Below, one piece after another: positions 1-8,980 of a DNA stretch of 64,000 bases. The position numbers and the translations under genes were made by a program. This stretch comes from Hyalangium ruber (lineage in GTDB: Bacteria; Myxococcota; Myxococcia; Myxococcales; Myxococcaceae), in contig NZ_JAXIVS010000006.1 in assembly GCF_034259325.1 (NCBI RefSeq), forward strand, positions 372,001 through 436,000, given 5' to 3'. Numbering within the stretch: position 1 is the first letter of the stretch; every line of letters begins with the position of its first letter. The notes under the pieces are model-generated. The model was not told where the DNA came from and searched no databases. It was given only the letters and a program-made list of their open reading frames with translations.

Positions 1-2936
1 CCCGAGGTCAGGTTCAGGTCATCCGAGAAGCTGGTGCCCGTCACGCCCGTGGCGATGCGGTTGCTCGCCGACGGGGTGAAGCCCGGGGCGGTGCTCCGGT
101 AGATGGAGTAGCTCAGGGTGCCCGCGCAGCTCGGGGTGGCCGCGGACCAGGCCAGGTTGTTGGCGCAGGTGGAGGCCTGGGAGTTGCTGGCGGTGGTGAG
201 GCCCGCGAAGGTGGGCGCCAGCGTACACGTGCCGGAGGTCGCCGCGGAAACCTCGGTGGACGGCGCCGACTCGGCGCAGTCCACGGCGCGCACCACGTAG
301 TAGTACGTCGTGATGCCAGACACGCCGCTGTTCACGAACGGCGGGGCCGCCGCCGAGCCCACGCGCTCGTACGGACCGCCCGGGGTGATGGCGCGGTAGA
401 TGTTGTACGAGGGGGCGCCGGTGGGCGTCCAGCTCACGTCGATGCGGTTGTCGCCATTGGCCGCGGCGGTGATGCCGGTGGGCGCCGTGGGCGCCGACGC
501 GCAGCTGTTGTAGGCGACGAGCGCGAAGTCCTGGTCGAGCGCGGTGCCGCTGTTCGGCACGCCGTCCGAGTTGATGTTGGTGGCCGTCACCGTGACGGTG
601 TACGCACCCTCGGCGCCCGCGGGCAGGAAGACGCTCTCCACGTTGTTGGCCGCGTCCGCCGAGCCGCCGGTGACGGAGTTGGCGCCGGTGAAGACGTTGC
701 CGCGGTAGGTGTTCGCGCCCAGGGTGACCGTGAGGTCCAGGTTGTTGCGCCAGGCGTTGCCCGAGGTGGAGCCGGGCGCGTCCGTCCACGCCAGCGTCAC
801 GCGGAAGGGCTTGGTCGAGTCGGACACCACGCCGCTGAAGGTCCGCGTCTGGCCGGTGGCGGTGAAGAGGCTGGCCGGGCTCTGGTCATCCAGCAGGCGC
901 CGGGCGCCGTCGAACGCCATGCCCAGGTCCATCAGGCCCATGCCCTGGTTGTTGGAGAAGAGCGAGTCGTTGGCCCCCACGCCCGTCATGTAGCGGGTGG
1001 AGTTCATCAGGTAGGCCTTCGTCATCGCCGCGCTGGGCGGAGTGAAGCCCTGGTTGATGAAGTACTGGCGCACGAGCGCCGCGCCACCAGCCACCGCCGG
1101 GGTGGAGTGGCTGGTACCGGAGGAGGCCGTGAACCACTGCTGGCCGACCGGGTAGAAGTTGTTGTTGGGACCGCCGCACACGCCGTCGGCGTTGAAGCAC
1201 GAGAGCGCCTGCCCGGTGGGGTTGCCCGGGGTGGGGCTGCGCTGGCCGGCTGCCTGGGCCACGCCGCCGGAGACGTGCGTGCCGGGCGCCATGATGTCCG
1301 GCTTCTTGCGACCGTCGGAGGCGGGGCCGCGGCTGGAGAAGGCGACGATGTCGTAGAGGCTGTTGGCCTCGGTGTCCGTGGTGTTGCAGAGGTCCGGCGC
1401 GCCGAAGGCCCGCACGTTCTCGGAGGCGCCCACGGTGATGATGTTCTTCGCCGTGCCGGGAGTGCCCACCGTGTTCGCGCTCGCGCCGTCGTTGCCCGCC
1501 GCGAAGAGGATGACCATCTCCTGGTTGCCCGCGTTGGGCACCGCGGAGCCCGTGGGCTGCGCGTCACGCACCAGCGCGTCGTAGCGCTGCGCGTCGGCGT
1601 CATAGAGGTTGGAGGAGGCGCCCCAGCTGTTGGAGCTGATGCGCATGCTGTCGCGGTACGCGCGCGACTGCAGGTCCTCGTAGTCCGGGTCGGTGAAGCT
1701 GGCGGGGTCGAACACCACCGAGGAGCCCACCTTCACGAAGGGCGCCACGCCCAGGCCGTGGGTGAAGCCCGACTCGTCCGTGAAGGGCGCGCCGGTCTGG
1801 TTGGCATAGCCCGCGACGATGTGGGCGTTCAGGGTGCCGTGGCCATCGCAGCCCTGGATGGTGCTGCCGGAGTTGGCCGTACCCTCGAGGCGGGCGTAGG
1901 CCACGCGGCTGGTGCCGGTGACGTCGCCGCCCACGTAGAGGCCGAAGTGGTTGGGCGCCAGCGTGGCGTTGTCCAGGCCGCTGTCGCTCACGTCCACGCC
2001 GAAGTTGGAGGCGGTGAACTGCGCCTGGGTGAAGCCCTTGGAGGCCAGCCACCCGAGGTAGCCCGGCCCGGTGGGGCCGTTGCCGGTGATCTGCCCGGCG
2101 AGGATGACGTTCTGCCGCTCGTCGACCTTCTTCGGGGCGAGGCGCGGCATGATGGAGACCACGTCCGGACGGGTGGCGATCTCGTAGAGCTGCTCGCGCG
2201 TCAGGTGCGCCACTACGTTGATGTAGCCCAGGGCCTCCTGGAGGGTGCCGTCGCGCGACTGCAGGGTGCGGATGAGCGCCAGCGTCTCCGCGTTGGCCTC
2301 GGCATCCTGGATGAGCTGGATGGCGTAGGTCGGCGTCTTGACGGTCTGGATGGCCCGGTGCAGCTTGTAGTCATCCAGGAAGTCGCTGTTCCACTGGATG
2401 CTCGCGGTGGCAGCGGAGATGTGGTTGCGCAGCGCGCTCAGCTCGGTGGCGCTGCCGTAGACGAGATAGGCGTTGTTGGGGATGTACGTGACCACCTTGA
2501 CGCCAGTGGCCTCGAGCGCCTGGTACCACTCGGTCTTGATGGGACCGGCGAACTGCACCAGGTGCAGGCGCTTGCCGCTGGAGGGCAGCTTCATGCCGCG
2601 CAGCGACTGGCCGTGCTCCGAGGCGGTGTTGATGACGCCCGCGTTCAGCAGCAGGTCGTCATAGTCATCGCGCAGCTCCACGCCGGCCTCTTCCGGCAGG
2701 GAGGCCAGCGCCTTGTCATCGACCTGAACCAGCTTGTAGGCGCCGTAGTCGGCGATCAGCTGGACGCTGGCGCCGCGCTGCTCGAGCTGCGCGGCCTGCT
2801 CCGCGGTGAGCTGCACCTTGTGAGAGGCCGGGTTCGGGCGGTAGCCCTCGGGCTCCGGAGTCCCGGACGCGCTGCCCGAGCCCTCGCAAGCCACCATCGC
2901 CAATAGCCAAAGCGCCCCGAGCACACGCGTGCCCAT
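1..2936 (-). CDS. Secreted subtilisin-like serine protease (S8), 3' end outside the window
   Basis: Reading from an ATG at 2936, the frame stays open to the left edge (978 residues seen, no stop). It starts with a lipoprotein-type signal ending MVAC (Cys about residue 17), followed by an uncatalytic N-terminal region to about residue 300. The S8 catalytic elements are all visible: Asp318 in a DSG motif, His366 in DGHGT, oxyanion Asn482 in AAGND and Ser609 in GTSHSTP. After the protease domain come a beta-rich domain and at least two fibronectin-III-like modules (from about residue 810), the last cut by the window edge. The enzyme should act outside the cytoplasm, probably lipid-anchored or surface-exposed, degrading extracellular protein. 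Family assignment is firm; substrate is unknown. The N-terminal region before Asp318 is long and may be an intramolecular chaperone. Confidence 0.9.
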   Translation of the reverse strand, partial: MGTRVLGALWLLAMVACEGSGSASGTPEPEGYRPNPASHKVQLTAEQAAQLEQRGASVQLIADYGAYKLVQVDDKALASLPEEAGVELRDDYDDLLLNAGVINTASEHGQSLRGMKLPSSGKRLHLVQFAGPIKTEWYQALEATGVKVVTYIPNNAYLVYGSATELSALRNHISAATASIQWNSDFLDDYKLHRAIQTVKTPTYAIQLIQDAEANAETLALIRTLQSRDGTLQEALGYINVVAHLTREQLYEIATRPDVVSIMPRLAPKKVDERQNVILAGQITGNGPTGPGYLGWLASKGFTQAQFTASNFGVDVSDSGLDNATLAPNHFGLYVGGDVTGTSRVAYARLEGTANSGSTIQGCDGHGTLNAHIVAGYANQTGAPFTDESGFTHGLGVAPFVKVGSSVVFDPASFTDPDYEDLQSRAYRDSMRISSNSWGASSNLYDADAQRYDALVRDAQPTGSAVPNAGNQEMVILFAAGNDGASANTVGTPGTAKNIITVGASENVRAFGAPDLCNTTDTEANSLYDIVAFSSRGPASDGRKKPDIMAPGTHVSGGVAQAAGQRSPTPGNPTGQALSCFNADGVCGGPNNNFYPVGQQWFTASSGTSHSTPAVAGGAALVRQYFINQGFTPPSAAMTKAYLMNSTRYMTGVGANDSLFSNNQGMGLMDLGMAFDGARRLLDDQSPASLFTATGQTRTFSGVVSDSTKPFRVTLAWTDAPGSTSGNAWRNNLDLTVTLGANTYRGNVFTGANSVTGGSADAANNVESVFLPAGAEGAYTVTVTATNINSDGVPNSGTALDQDFALVAYNSCASAPTAPTGITAAANGDNRIDVSWTPTGAPSYNIYRAITPGGPYERVGSAAAPPFVNSGVSGITTYYYVVRAVDCAESAPSTEVSAATSGTCTLAPTFAGLTTASNSQASTCANNLAWSAATPSCAGTLSYSIYRSTAPGFTPSASNRIATGVTGTSFSDDLNLTS

Positions 2937-3310
2937 GGCGCGACCGCCCGTTCCGGGAGGCCGGGTCGAAGAAATCCTCATCTATGTCCCCGAGTTGCGA
3001 ACGCTCCTCCGCGTGCGGGAGAAGAGCGCTGCTGTGAATTCGGCGCCGTGGGAGATCTCGGAAAGAGAAATCCGCAAGGTCGCACGCAAAAAACCAGTAA
3101 CACGAAAAGCGTCGAATTTTCAAATGGTCAACATTTGCCAGCAACATCAAATCGCGCAGCGCGGCATGGCTTGAAAAAGGAAAAACATGTCTTGGCTGAT
3201 AACCCTGTCACCTAAGCGGTTGAACTCGCTCAACCTCACGGGTTTTGCTGGGATGAACGAGTGGGCAGTCGGGTGCATTCGGGCATCGACGCCACGGGGC
3301 TGAAGCGCCT
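2937..3310. promoter_or_regulatory. Divergent intergenic region between protease and octahaem cytochrome
   Basis: This 374-bp stretch separates two divergently transcribed genes, so it must hold promoters for both. Its middle (about 3060-3205) is clearly more AT-rich than the surrounding DNA. A TTGAAA at 3171 is a possible -35 for the rightward gene, but the nearest -10-like GATAAC (3198) is spaced too far for a good sigma-70 match. No credible gene was found in it. Confidence 0.4.
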
Positions 3311-5179
3311 ATGCATCGAGGCATGAAGCCCGTCGGCGCGCACTTGCGCGGCCCATACCTCGCCTGGGGGCTTGGCCTGGCGCTGCTGGGAGTGGTGGCC
3401 GGCGCCGCGCTCCGGGCCACCGTCGCCGAGGTGCGTACGCCCGTGGCGCTCGCGGACGTGGCGTATACGGGCTCCGCGTCGTGCCGGCCGTGCCACCCGG
3501 ACCACTACGCGAGCTGGCGGCGCACCTTCCACCGGACGATGACGCAGGAGGCCTCGCCCACCGCGGTGCTGGGGGACTTCAGCGGCGTGAGCTTCACGTA
3601 CGCGGGGGTCACCTCGCGCTTCCTGCGCGAGGGCGAGGGCTTCGTCATCGAGACGCTGGACGGGCAGGGCCAGCTGCGCCGGCAGGCCGTGGCGCGTACC
3701 GTGGGCTCCCGGCGCGTGCAGCAGTACCTGGTACGTGAGGACGACCGCTTCATCCGCCTGCCGGTGGCCTGGGACATCGCGCAGCGGCGTTGGTTCCACC
3801 TCACGGGTGGTTTCCTGGATCCAGATGGCACGGACTTCAACGCGCACCGCGCGCTGTGGAATGCCAACTGTATCTTCTGTCACAACGTGAAGGCGCAGCC
3901 CGGCTACGACTGGGAGCGATCCCGGTTCGACAGCCACGTGGCGGAGCTCGGCATCGCCTGTGAGGCCTGCCATGGGCCCGGCACCGAGCACGTGGCCCGC
4001 AACGCCTCGCCGCTGCGCCGTTATTACCTGCATGCCTCCGAGAAGGAGGACCGGTCGATCGTCAACCCGCTGCGCCTGGATGCGCTGCGGCGCATTCAGG
4101 TCTGTGGCCACTGCCACGGCCAGCGCCTGCCGTCTCCGGTCAGTCGCATCCGCCAGTTTCTCTCCGAGGGCGATCCGTACACCGCGGGGGAGGACCTCTC
4201 CACGTACACCCGGCCGCTCTACCGCGAGAGCCACTTGGAGGGAGTGAATGTGGCGCTGCGCTTCTGGAAGGACGGGACGCCGCGACTCACCGCCTATGAG
4301 TACCAGGGGCTGCTGCTGACCAAGGACTTCCAGCGCGGCGGGCTGACGTGCCAGCACTGCCACACCATGCATGGAGGCGACCCCAAGGGGATGATCACCC
4401 AGGCCATGCGCGGGCCCGCGGCCTGCCAGAGCTGTCATCCGGCCATCGTCGCGCGCGCCGCCGAGCACAGCCGGCACCGCGAGGGCTCCTCGGGCACGGA
4501 CTGCTACGCCTGTCACATGCCGAAGGTGACCTACGGAATCCTGGAGGTGCATCCCACGCATCGGATCCAGGTGCCGGACCCCGCGCGCGCCTGGTGGCAC
4601 GAGATGCCGGAGGCCTGCACGCTCTGCCACACCGACCGGAGCGCGCGGTGGGCGGAGCAGACCCTGCGCGAGCAGCAGGGGCGGGCGCCCGCCGAGGATC
4701 TGCCGACGGATCCAGCCTTCGAGGTGGCCGAGAGCGTGCGCACGCTCCTCTCGGGGGATGTGGTGCAGCGCGCGGTGGCGGCGTCGGCGCTCGGGGATGA
4801 GCGCAGCGCCATGACGCAGCCGGTGGCGCGGCTGTGGGCCGTTCCGTTCCTCGTGCAGGCGCTCGAAGACAACTATCCCTCGATCCGCCGCATGGCGTGG
4901 CGCTCGATCGAGACGCTCGTGGCCCGCGCCGGAGAGGCACGGCCCGAGCTCACGAGCTCCGCCGCGCGGCTTCCGCGCTTCGATCCCCAGGCCTCCGCCG
5001 AGGAGCGCGCCCGCGTGGTGCAAGCCTGGCGGCAGTGGTGGGCGGCACTGGACACGCGTGATATTCCGCGCCCCGATGCGGCGGTCCCACTGGATGCCTC
5101 GTTGGAGCCGCTCCCCACGGTCATCGAGCAGCTCCTGCGCAGGCGCGCGGCGCAACCTCCCATCCAGATAGGCGAGTGA
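3311..5179 (+). CDS. Octahaem c-type cytochrome with helical C-terminal tail
   Basis: The 622-residue protein has one N-terminal membrane segment (about residues 16-38) and eight CxxCH haem-attachment motifs: CRPCH (C58), CIFCH, CEACH, CGHCH, CQHCH, CQSCH, CYACH and CTLCH. This places it among multihaem cytochromes of the c554/doubled-CXXCH type, located on the outer face of the inner membrane and carrying electrons. After the last haem (about residue 450) a haem-free Arg/Ala-rich tail resembles HEAT-type helical repeats. The next gene starts one base after the stop codon and encodes a small integral membrane protein, suggesting a two-gene redox unit. No motif identifies a specific reductase activity, so electron acceptor or substrate is unknown. 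A second ATG lies four codons downstream and is an alternative start. Confidence 0.85.
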   Translation: MHRGMKPVGAHLRGPYLAWGLGLALLGVVAGAALRATVAEVRTPVALADVAYTGSASCRPCHPDHYASWRRTFHRTMTQEASPTAVLGDFSGVSFTYAGVTSRFLREGEGFVIETLDGQGQLRRQAVARTVGSRRVQQYLVREDDRFIRLPVAWDIAQRRWFHLTGGFLDPDGTDFNAHRALWNANCIFCHNVKAQPGYDWERSRFDSHVAELGIACEACHGPGTEHVARNASPLRRYYLHASEKEDRSIVNPLRLDALRRIQVCGHCHGQRLPSPVSRIRQFLSEGDPYTAGEDLSTYTRPLYRESHLEGVNVALRFWKDGTPRLTAYEYQGLLLTKDFQRGGLTCQHCHTMHGGDPKGMITQAMRGPAACQSCHPAIVARAAEHSRHREGSSGTDCYACHMPKVTYGILEVHPTHRIQVPDPARAWWHEMPEACTLCHTDRSARWAEQTLREQQGRAPAEDLPTDPAFEVAESVRTLLSGDVVQRAVAASALGDERSAMTQPVARLWAVPFLVQALEDNYPSIRRMAWRSIETLVARAGEARPELTSSAARLPRFDPQASAEERARVVQAWRQWWAALDTRDIPRPDAAVPLDASLEPLPTVIEQLLRRRAAQPPIQIGE

Positions 5180-5180
5180 C

Positions 5181-5636
5181 GTGACTCCTCAGACAAAGAC
5201 GGAGGCTCCCCAAGTCGAGGGCCGCGCCCGAATCCACGCCCGCTTCGGCTGGACGCTGCTGCTCCTCTCGCTGGTGTTCGGCACTGGCCTGGAAGGGCTG
5301 GAGGGCTTTCGCTGGGCGCCGCTGGTGGGCGACGCGTTGACGCAGCGGCTGTGGTCGCTCGCCCACTTCCACGGGGCGGCGCTGGGGCTGCTCAATCTCA
5401 TCTATGTGCAGTGGGCGGATACGCAGGCGCTCGGAGCGGCGACCCTTACGCGGGCATCCCGGACGCTGTTGCTGGGCAGCGCCGCGCTGCCGCTGGGCTT
5501 CCTGCTCGGAGGCTTCGCCCATCCCGAGGGAGACCCTTCCTTCGGCATCTTCCTGGCGCCGGTGGGGGCCTTGCTCGTGCTCTACACCGTGGCCGCACAG
5601 ACCGTGGCGGCGTGGCGCGGCCCTCAGGGGCGCTGA
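5181..5636 (+). CDS. Small integral membrane protein, partner of the octahaem cytochrome
   Basis: A 151-residue protein starting at GTG 5181, one base after the cytochrome stop, so translation is probably coupled. It has about four hydrophobic segments (roughly residues 22-42, 58-76, 92-112 and 122-142). A His-x-His pair (AHFHGAALG, about residue 61) sits near the second segment and could be a metal or haem ligand. I do not recognise a family. The tight coupling suggests a quinol-side or anchoring partner, but that is inference. Its last 13 bases overlap the 3' end of the convergent glycosyltransferase gene. Confidence 0.65.
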   Translation: MTPQTKTEAPQVEGRARIHARFGWTLLLLSLVFGTGLEGLEGFRWAPLVGDALTQRLWSLAHFHGAALGLLNLIYVQWADTQALGAATLTRASRTLLLGSAALPLGFLLGGFAHPEGDPSFGIFLAPVGALLVLYTVAAQTVAAWRGPQGR

Positions 5637-7456
5637 TAGACGATGATCTGCGGCGTCTCGTCCAGGTAGAGCCCTGTCACGGGCGTCCGCGTGCCGAACG
5701 CCTGCCAGATGTTCATCTCGTGCTCGCGGAACTCCTGGTGGTACTGGTACGCCACGAGGTCCGCGTCGGCGGGGCTCCACACCATCCGCAGGTCCTTCCG
5801 CAGCATGCCGTTCTGCTGGTAGTGCCCGAAGGAGTGGCCCGTCACCTCGTGCAGGTACACGCGCGAGTTGGGCTTCGCGTGCTCGTTGATCCACGGCAGC
5901 ACGCCCGTCACGTGGCTGGACCAGAACTGTCGCTGCATCCCTAGGGACGCCGCGCCGGGAATCCCGCCCGCCAGCTCCGAGTAGAACGCGGTGCCGTAGG
6001 GGAAGCTGCGCACCAGCCCGATGAGCGCTGGCGCCATCAGCAGCGCGAACACCGGCGCCGCCACCGCCGCGAAGGGCAGGGTGGGGCGATGGACGCGCAG
6101 GCGCTCCACCACCGCCGCGCAGCCGCGCGTCACCGCCACTCCCGCGAGGATTCCCAGGAAGGGCATGGACGGCAGCCAGTGCTTCACCCCTCCGAAGTGG
6201 GGCACCTGGGGGTGGCTGATGATGAGGATCGACGCCACCGCGTTCACCGCCACCAGCACCTCGACCATGGACGGTCTGCTCACCCACGCGCGCGTGCGCG
6301 CCGGCAGGCTCAGCAACCCGCGCCCCACCAGGGCGAGCCAGCCCGTCACCATGGGGACGAAGAGGCTCGTGGGCACCGTGAGCGCCGTCTTCACCACCAC
6401 GTAGGACCAGGGGAACGGTGGCGCCCGCATGAGATCGCCCAGGTAGAACCAGGCGTAGTGCTCGTGCTTGGCGTGGAAGGCCAGGTACCACGCCACCCGC
6501 TCCACCGGGTGGTGCCAGAGGTAGGGCCAGTGCAGATAGAAGAGCACCGGTCCGAATACCGCCATCGTCGCCACCGGAGTCAGCGCCCGTGCCGTGGGCT
6601 CGCTGGCGCGCCGCAGCTCCCCGAGTACCCAGTAGGCGCCCGCCGCGAGCCCCACGAAGAGCAGCACGTGCGGGCTGAGCAGCAGGAACTTCCGCTGGAA
6701 CTTCTCCGGCCCCAGCGCCACGAAGAGCAGCCCGTAGAGGAGCGACACCGCCGCGAACAGGCCCACGAAGCGCCACAGCCCCTCGCGCGCCGCGGGCTGC
6801 CCGACGCTCTCCTTCCACGCGCGCCACAGCGCGAAGGGCACGAGCACGAAGGGCATGAAGAGCGCGTTGTGCTTGGTGGCGATGGCCACTCCGAACGCCA
6901 CGCCGCACAGCACGCCCCAGCGCCGCTCCTCCATCGCCCGCCAGAAGGCGTAGACGACGAGCAGCCACATGGCCGCCACCGGCATGTCGAAGGCGGCCAG
7001 CTCCGCGTTGAAGGAGTGGCGCGGCACCAGCAAGAAGGAGAGGGCGGCGAAGAGGCCCACCGCGCGCCCGTAGAGCGCGCTGCCCAGCAGGAACGTCAGC
7101 GCCGGCACCAGCGCCGCCATCAGCAGGGCCGGGAGCCGCAGGGCCGAAGCCGGCCGCAGCCACCCCAGCCCCTTGTGGAACAGCAGGTGCGAGAGCCCGT
7201 AGAGCTCCTTCATCAACGCCGGGTGCTCGTGGTTGACGTCGTACGCGCGGACGATGGCAGCGTCCGTGAGCGCCGTCGCGGGCGACCGGAAGAGCTGCTG
7301 GAACCAGCCCGCGTAGCTCTCCGCGGCGACGAAGTAGATGCCCTCGTCCCGCACGAAGCCCACCGCCGGCTCGGTGAGGAAGAGCGCGACGAATGCGAGA
7401 ATCGCCAGCGCCCACGCGATGCGCCGCTCGTCCCGTGTCGGGGCTCTCCCGCGCAT
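5624..7456 (-). CDS. PMT/ArnT-like polytopic glycosyltransferase
   Basis: The 610-residue product has about a dozen hydrophobic segments and an early acidic RDEGIY motif (about residue 36) in the first periplasmic loop, as in the GT39/GT83 dolichyl- or undecaprenyl-phosphate-sugar transferases (protein mannosyltransferases, ArnT). A soluble C-terminal domain follows the last membrane segment. Such enzymes move a sugar from a polyprenyl phosphate carrier onto lipid or protein at the periplasmic face. ATG 7456 is chosen because it overlaps the stop of the upstream gene as TGATG, a typical coupled junction; longer upstream extension would run through that gene. Acceptor is unknown. Confidence 0.8.
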   Translation of the reverse strand: MRGRAPTRDERRIAWALAILAFVALFLTEPAVGFVRDEGIYFVAAESYAGWFQQLFRSPATALTDAAIVRAYDVNHEHPALMKELYGLSHLLFHKGLGWLRPASALRLPALLMAALVPALTFLLGSALYGRAVGLFAALSFLLVPRHSFNAELAAFDMPVAAMWLLVVYAFWRAMEERRWGVLCGVAFGVAIATKHNALFMPFVLVPFALWRAWKESVGQPAAREGLWRFVGLFAAVSLLYGLLFVALGPEKFQRKFLLLSPHVLLFVGLAAGAYWVLGELRRASEPTARALTPVATMAVFGPVLFYLHWPYLWHHPVERVAWYLAFHAKHEHYAWFYLGDLMRAPPFPWSYVVVKTALTVPTSLFVPMVTGWLALVGRGLLSLPARTRAWVSRPSMVEVLVAVNAVASILIISHPQVPHFGGVKHWLPSMPFLGILAGVAVTRGCAAVVERLRVHRPTLPFAAVAAPVFALLMAPALIGLVRSFPYGTAFYSELAGGIPGAASLGMQRQFWSSHVTGVLPWINEHAKPNSRVYLHEVTGHSFGHYQQNGMLRKDLRMVWSPADADLVAYQYHQEFREHEMNIWQAFGTRTPVTGLYLDETPQIIVYQRP

Positions 7457-8424
7457 CACGCTCCCTCTCCCGGCGCCCCGAGCGCGAACACGTCCAGGCA
7501 CACGTGCCGCGCCTCCGAGTTGTCCGCCTGCGTCCACACCTTCACCGTGCGCGGCGCTCCTGGCGGTAGCGGGCGCTCCGCCTTCTGCCACCCGCTCAGC
7601 CCCTGCGGCACTGCCACGTCCAGCAGCCGCTCGCCGGTGCTCGCATCGTCCACGCCCATGTGGACGGTGCTCAGGTGGGGGCGCCCGAAGGCGTACTCGA
7701 AGGTGATGCCGCCCTCGAGCCGCAGCCCCGTCCCGCCGGGCACTCCGTCGAACTCCGCCACCAGGCGCTCGTTTCCTCCCGGTGGGTGCATCCACAGGCA
7801 GCGGCGCGGCTCATAGAGGCTCTCGTGCCACTCCGGCGCCATATAAAGGTGCGGGGGGCCCGGGCACCGGTGCGCCGTCCCATCGAAGGGGCAGGGCCGC
7901 CGAACGCCCTCCGGAGACTCCAGGTAGACGCGGGCGCGCGCATACGCCTCGGAGGCCACGAAGCGGTGCGGGCGGTAGCGACCGTTCTGGTACAGCGTGA
8001 GCGTGAGCGTGCCCGCCCGCAGCGGAGCTCCCTGCACGGTCCGGTACGGCAGGAAGGCCGAGAGGAACTCCGCCTCGTGCGCGTTGGGCAGCTCCGGCTG
8101 GCCCAGCACCCAGACGCGCGGGTGCGCCTTCAGGTCGTCCCGGTCCGAGCCGTAGTAGCCGTAGATGGGGACCTGGGGCGGCAGGAGCAGCCGCGCGCGC
8201 TCCGTCCACCAGGGGAAGAGCAGCACCGCGTCCCCTGGCCGAAGCTGCGCCTGGAGGTGCTCCCGGACGGCCTGGTAGTTCGCCTCCGTAGGCAGGCGCC
8301 CCGGCAGCCGCAGGTAGAAGACGAGGCACAGCAGCGCCACGAGGAGCAGCAGCCCCAGTTCGACGAAGGGCAGGGCGCGCGGGAGCGGACTGGGAGCACC
8401 GTGCTCGGGCTTCAGGTGCTCCAC
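7456..8424 (-). CDS. Membrane-anchored hypothetical protein coupled to the glycosyltransferase
   Basis: A 322-residue protein with one N-terminal transmembrane helix (about residues 20-41) and a long exported domain. No family was recognised with certainty. The C-terminal half looks beta-rich, with several Cys residues (RRPCPF, HRCPGP, RRCLWM, HVCLDV) that may form disulfides. Its stop codon overlaps the start of the glycosyltransferase, and its start lies 18 bases after carG, so the four minus-strand genes may be one transcript. It could supply or modify the acceptor of the transferase; this is inferred only from position. Confidence 0.7.
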   Translation of the reverse strand: MEHLKPEHGAPSPLPRALPFVELGLLLLVALLCLVFYLRLPGRLPTEANYQAVREHLQAQLRPGDAVLLFPWWTERARLLLPPQVPIYGYYGSDRDDLKAHPRVWVLGQPELPNAHEAEFLSAFLPYRTVQGAPLRAGTLTLTLYQNGRYRPHRFVASEAYARARVYLESPEGVRRPCPFDGTAHRCPGPPHLYMAPEWHESLYEPRRCLWMHPPGGNERLVAEFDGVPGGTGLRLEGGITFEYAFGRPHLSTVHMGVDDASTGERLLDVAVPQGLSGWQKAERPLPPGAPRTVKVWTQADNSEARHVCLDVFALGAPGEGA

Positions 8425-8442
8425 GGCCAGCTCCTCAACGGC

Positions 8443-8955
8443 TCAGGACTTGGCCAGGCGGATCTTCTGCTCGCTCTTCTCACGGCAGAACGTACAGAAG
8501 GTGGGCTCTCCCCCGGCGAACGAGGGCGTCCACGGCGGGTACATGGAGCAGCGCGGATCCAGGCAGTGGTGCAGCTCCCACAGGTGGCCGAGCTGGTGCA
8601 GCGCCAGCCGCGCCACGTGCTTGTAGCCCGTCTCCAGGTCCTTGTACGGGTTGCTGGAGATGATCGCCTTGTCCTTGCCGAAGCGCGAGAAGCCGTTGGT
8701 GGGCGCCTTCCCACTGGGCAGCTCCCGCTCCTTCAGCTTGCGCGATGTCAGGTAGAGGACCTTGTCGTCCTTGTAGGCCCGCACGGCCTTCACCTGGTCC
8801 AGCACCTTCTCACTGTCCAGCGGCTCGGAGAAGCCCGCGGGCAGCTCCGCGCTGCCCGAGTGCTCGCTGCCCACGCCGAACGCCGTGTAGAGCGTCCGGC
8901 TGAACTTGGCCAGCTGCTTGTCGTCGTACTCGTCCAGCGTCACCACGCGAATCAC
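8443..8955 (-). CDS. carG: CarG, zinc-binding archaemetzincin-like transcription factor partner of CarD
   Basis: The 170-residue product carries the archaemetzincin-type zinc signature, H120-x3-H124-x5-H130-C131-x4-C136-x-M138 and C154-x2-C157, but the catalytic Glu of HExxH is Gln (HQLGH, Q121) and the usual Gly is Glu127. It should therefore bind zinc structurally without peptidase activity. This is what is known for Myxococcus xanthus CarG, which works with CarD in light-induced carotenogenesis and fruiting-body development. Gene order supports this: it follows carD by 25 bases on the same strand. CarG binds CarD rather than DNA in M. xanthus; the same is inferred here. Confidence 0.9.
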   Translation of the reverse strand: MIRVVTLDEYDDKQLAKFSRTLYTAFGVGSEHSGSAELPAGFSEPLDSEKVLDQVKAVRAYKDDKVLYLTSRKLKERELPSGKAPTNGFSRFGKDKAIISSNPYKDLETGYKHVARLALHQLGHLWELHHCLDPRCSMYPPWTPSFAGGEPTFCTFCREKSEQKIRLAKS

Positions 8956-8980
8956 GGGGCATCACCTCGGTCGGCTCGGG

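Noticed and set aside
8550-8610. Reading CarG as an active archaemetzincin protease
   Set aside because: Codon check confirms CAG (Gln) where catalytic Glu is required, and the neighbour is carD; this fits CarG and not a protease.
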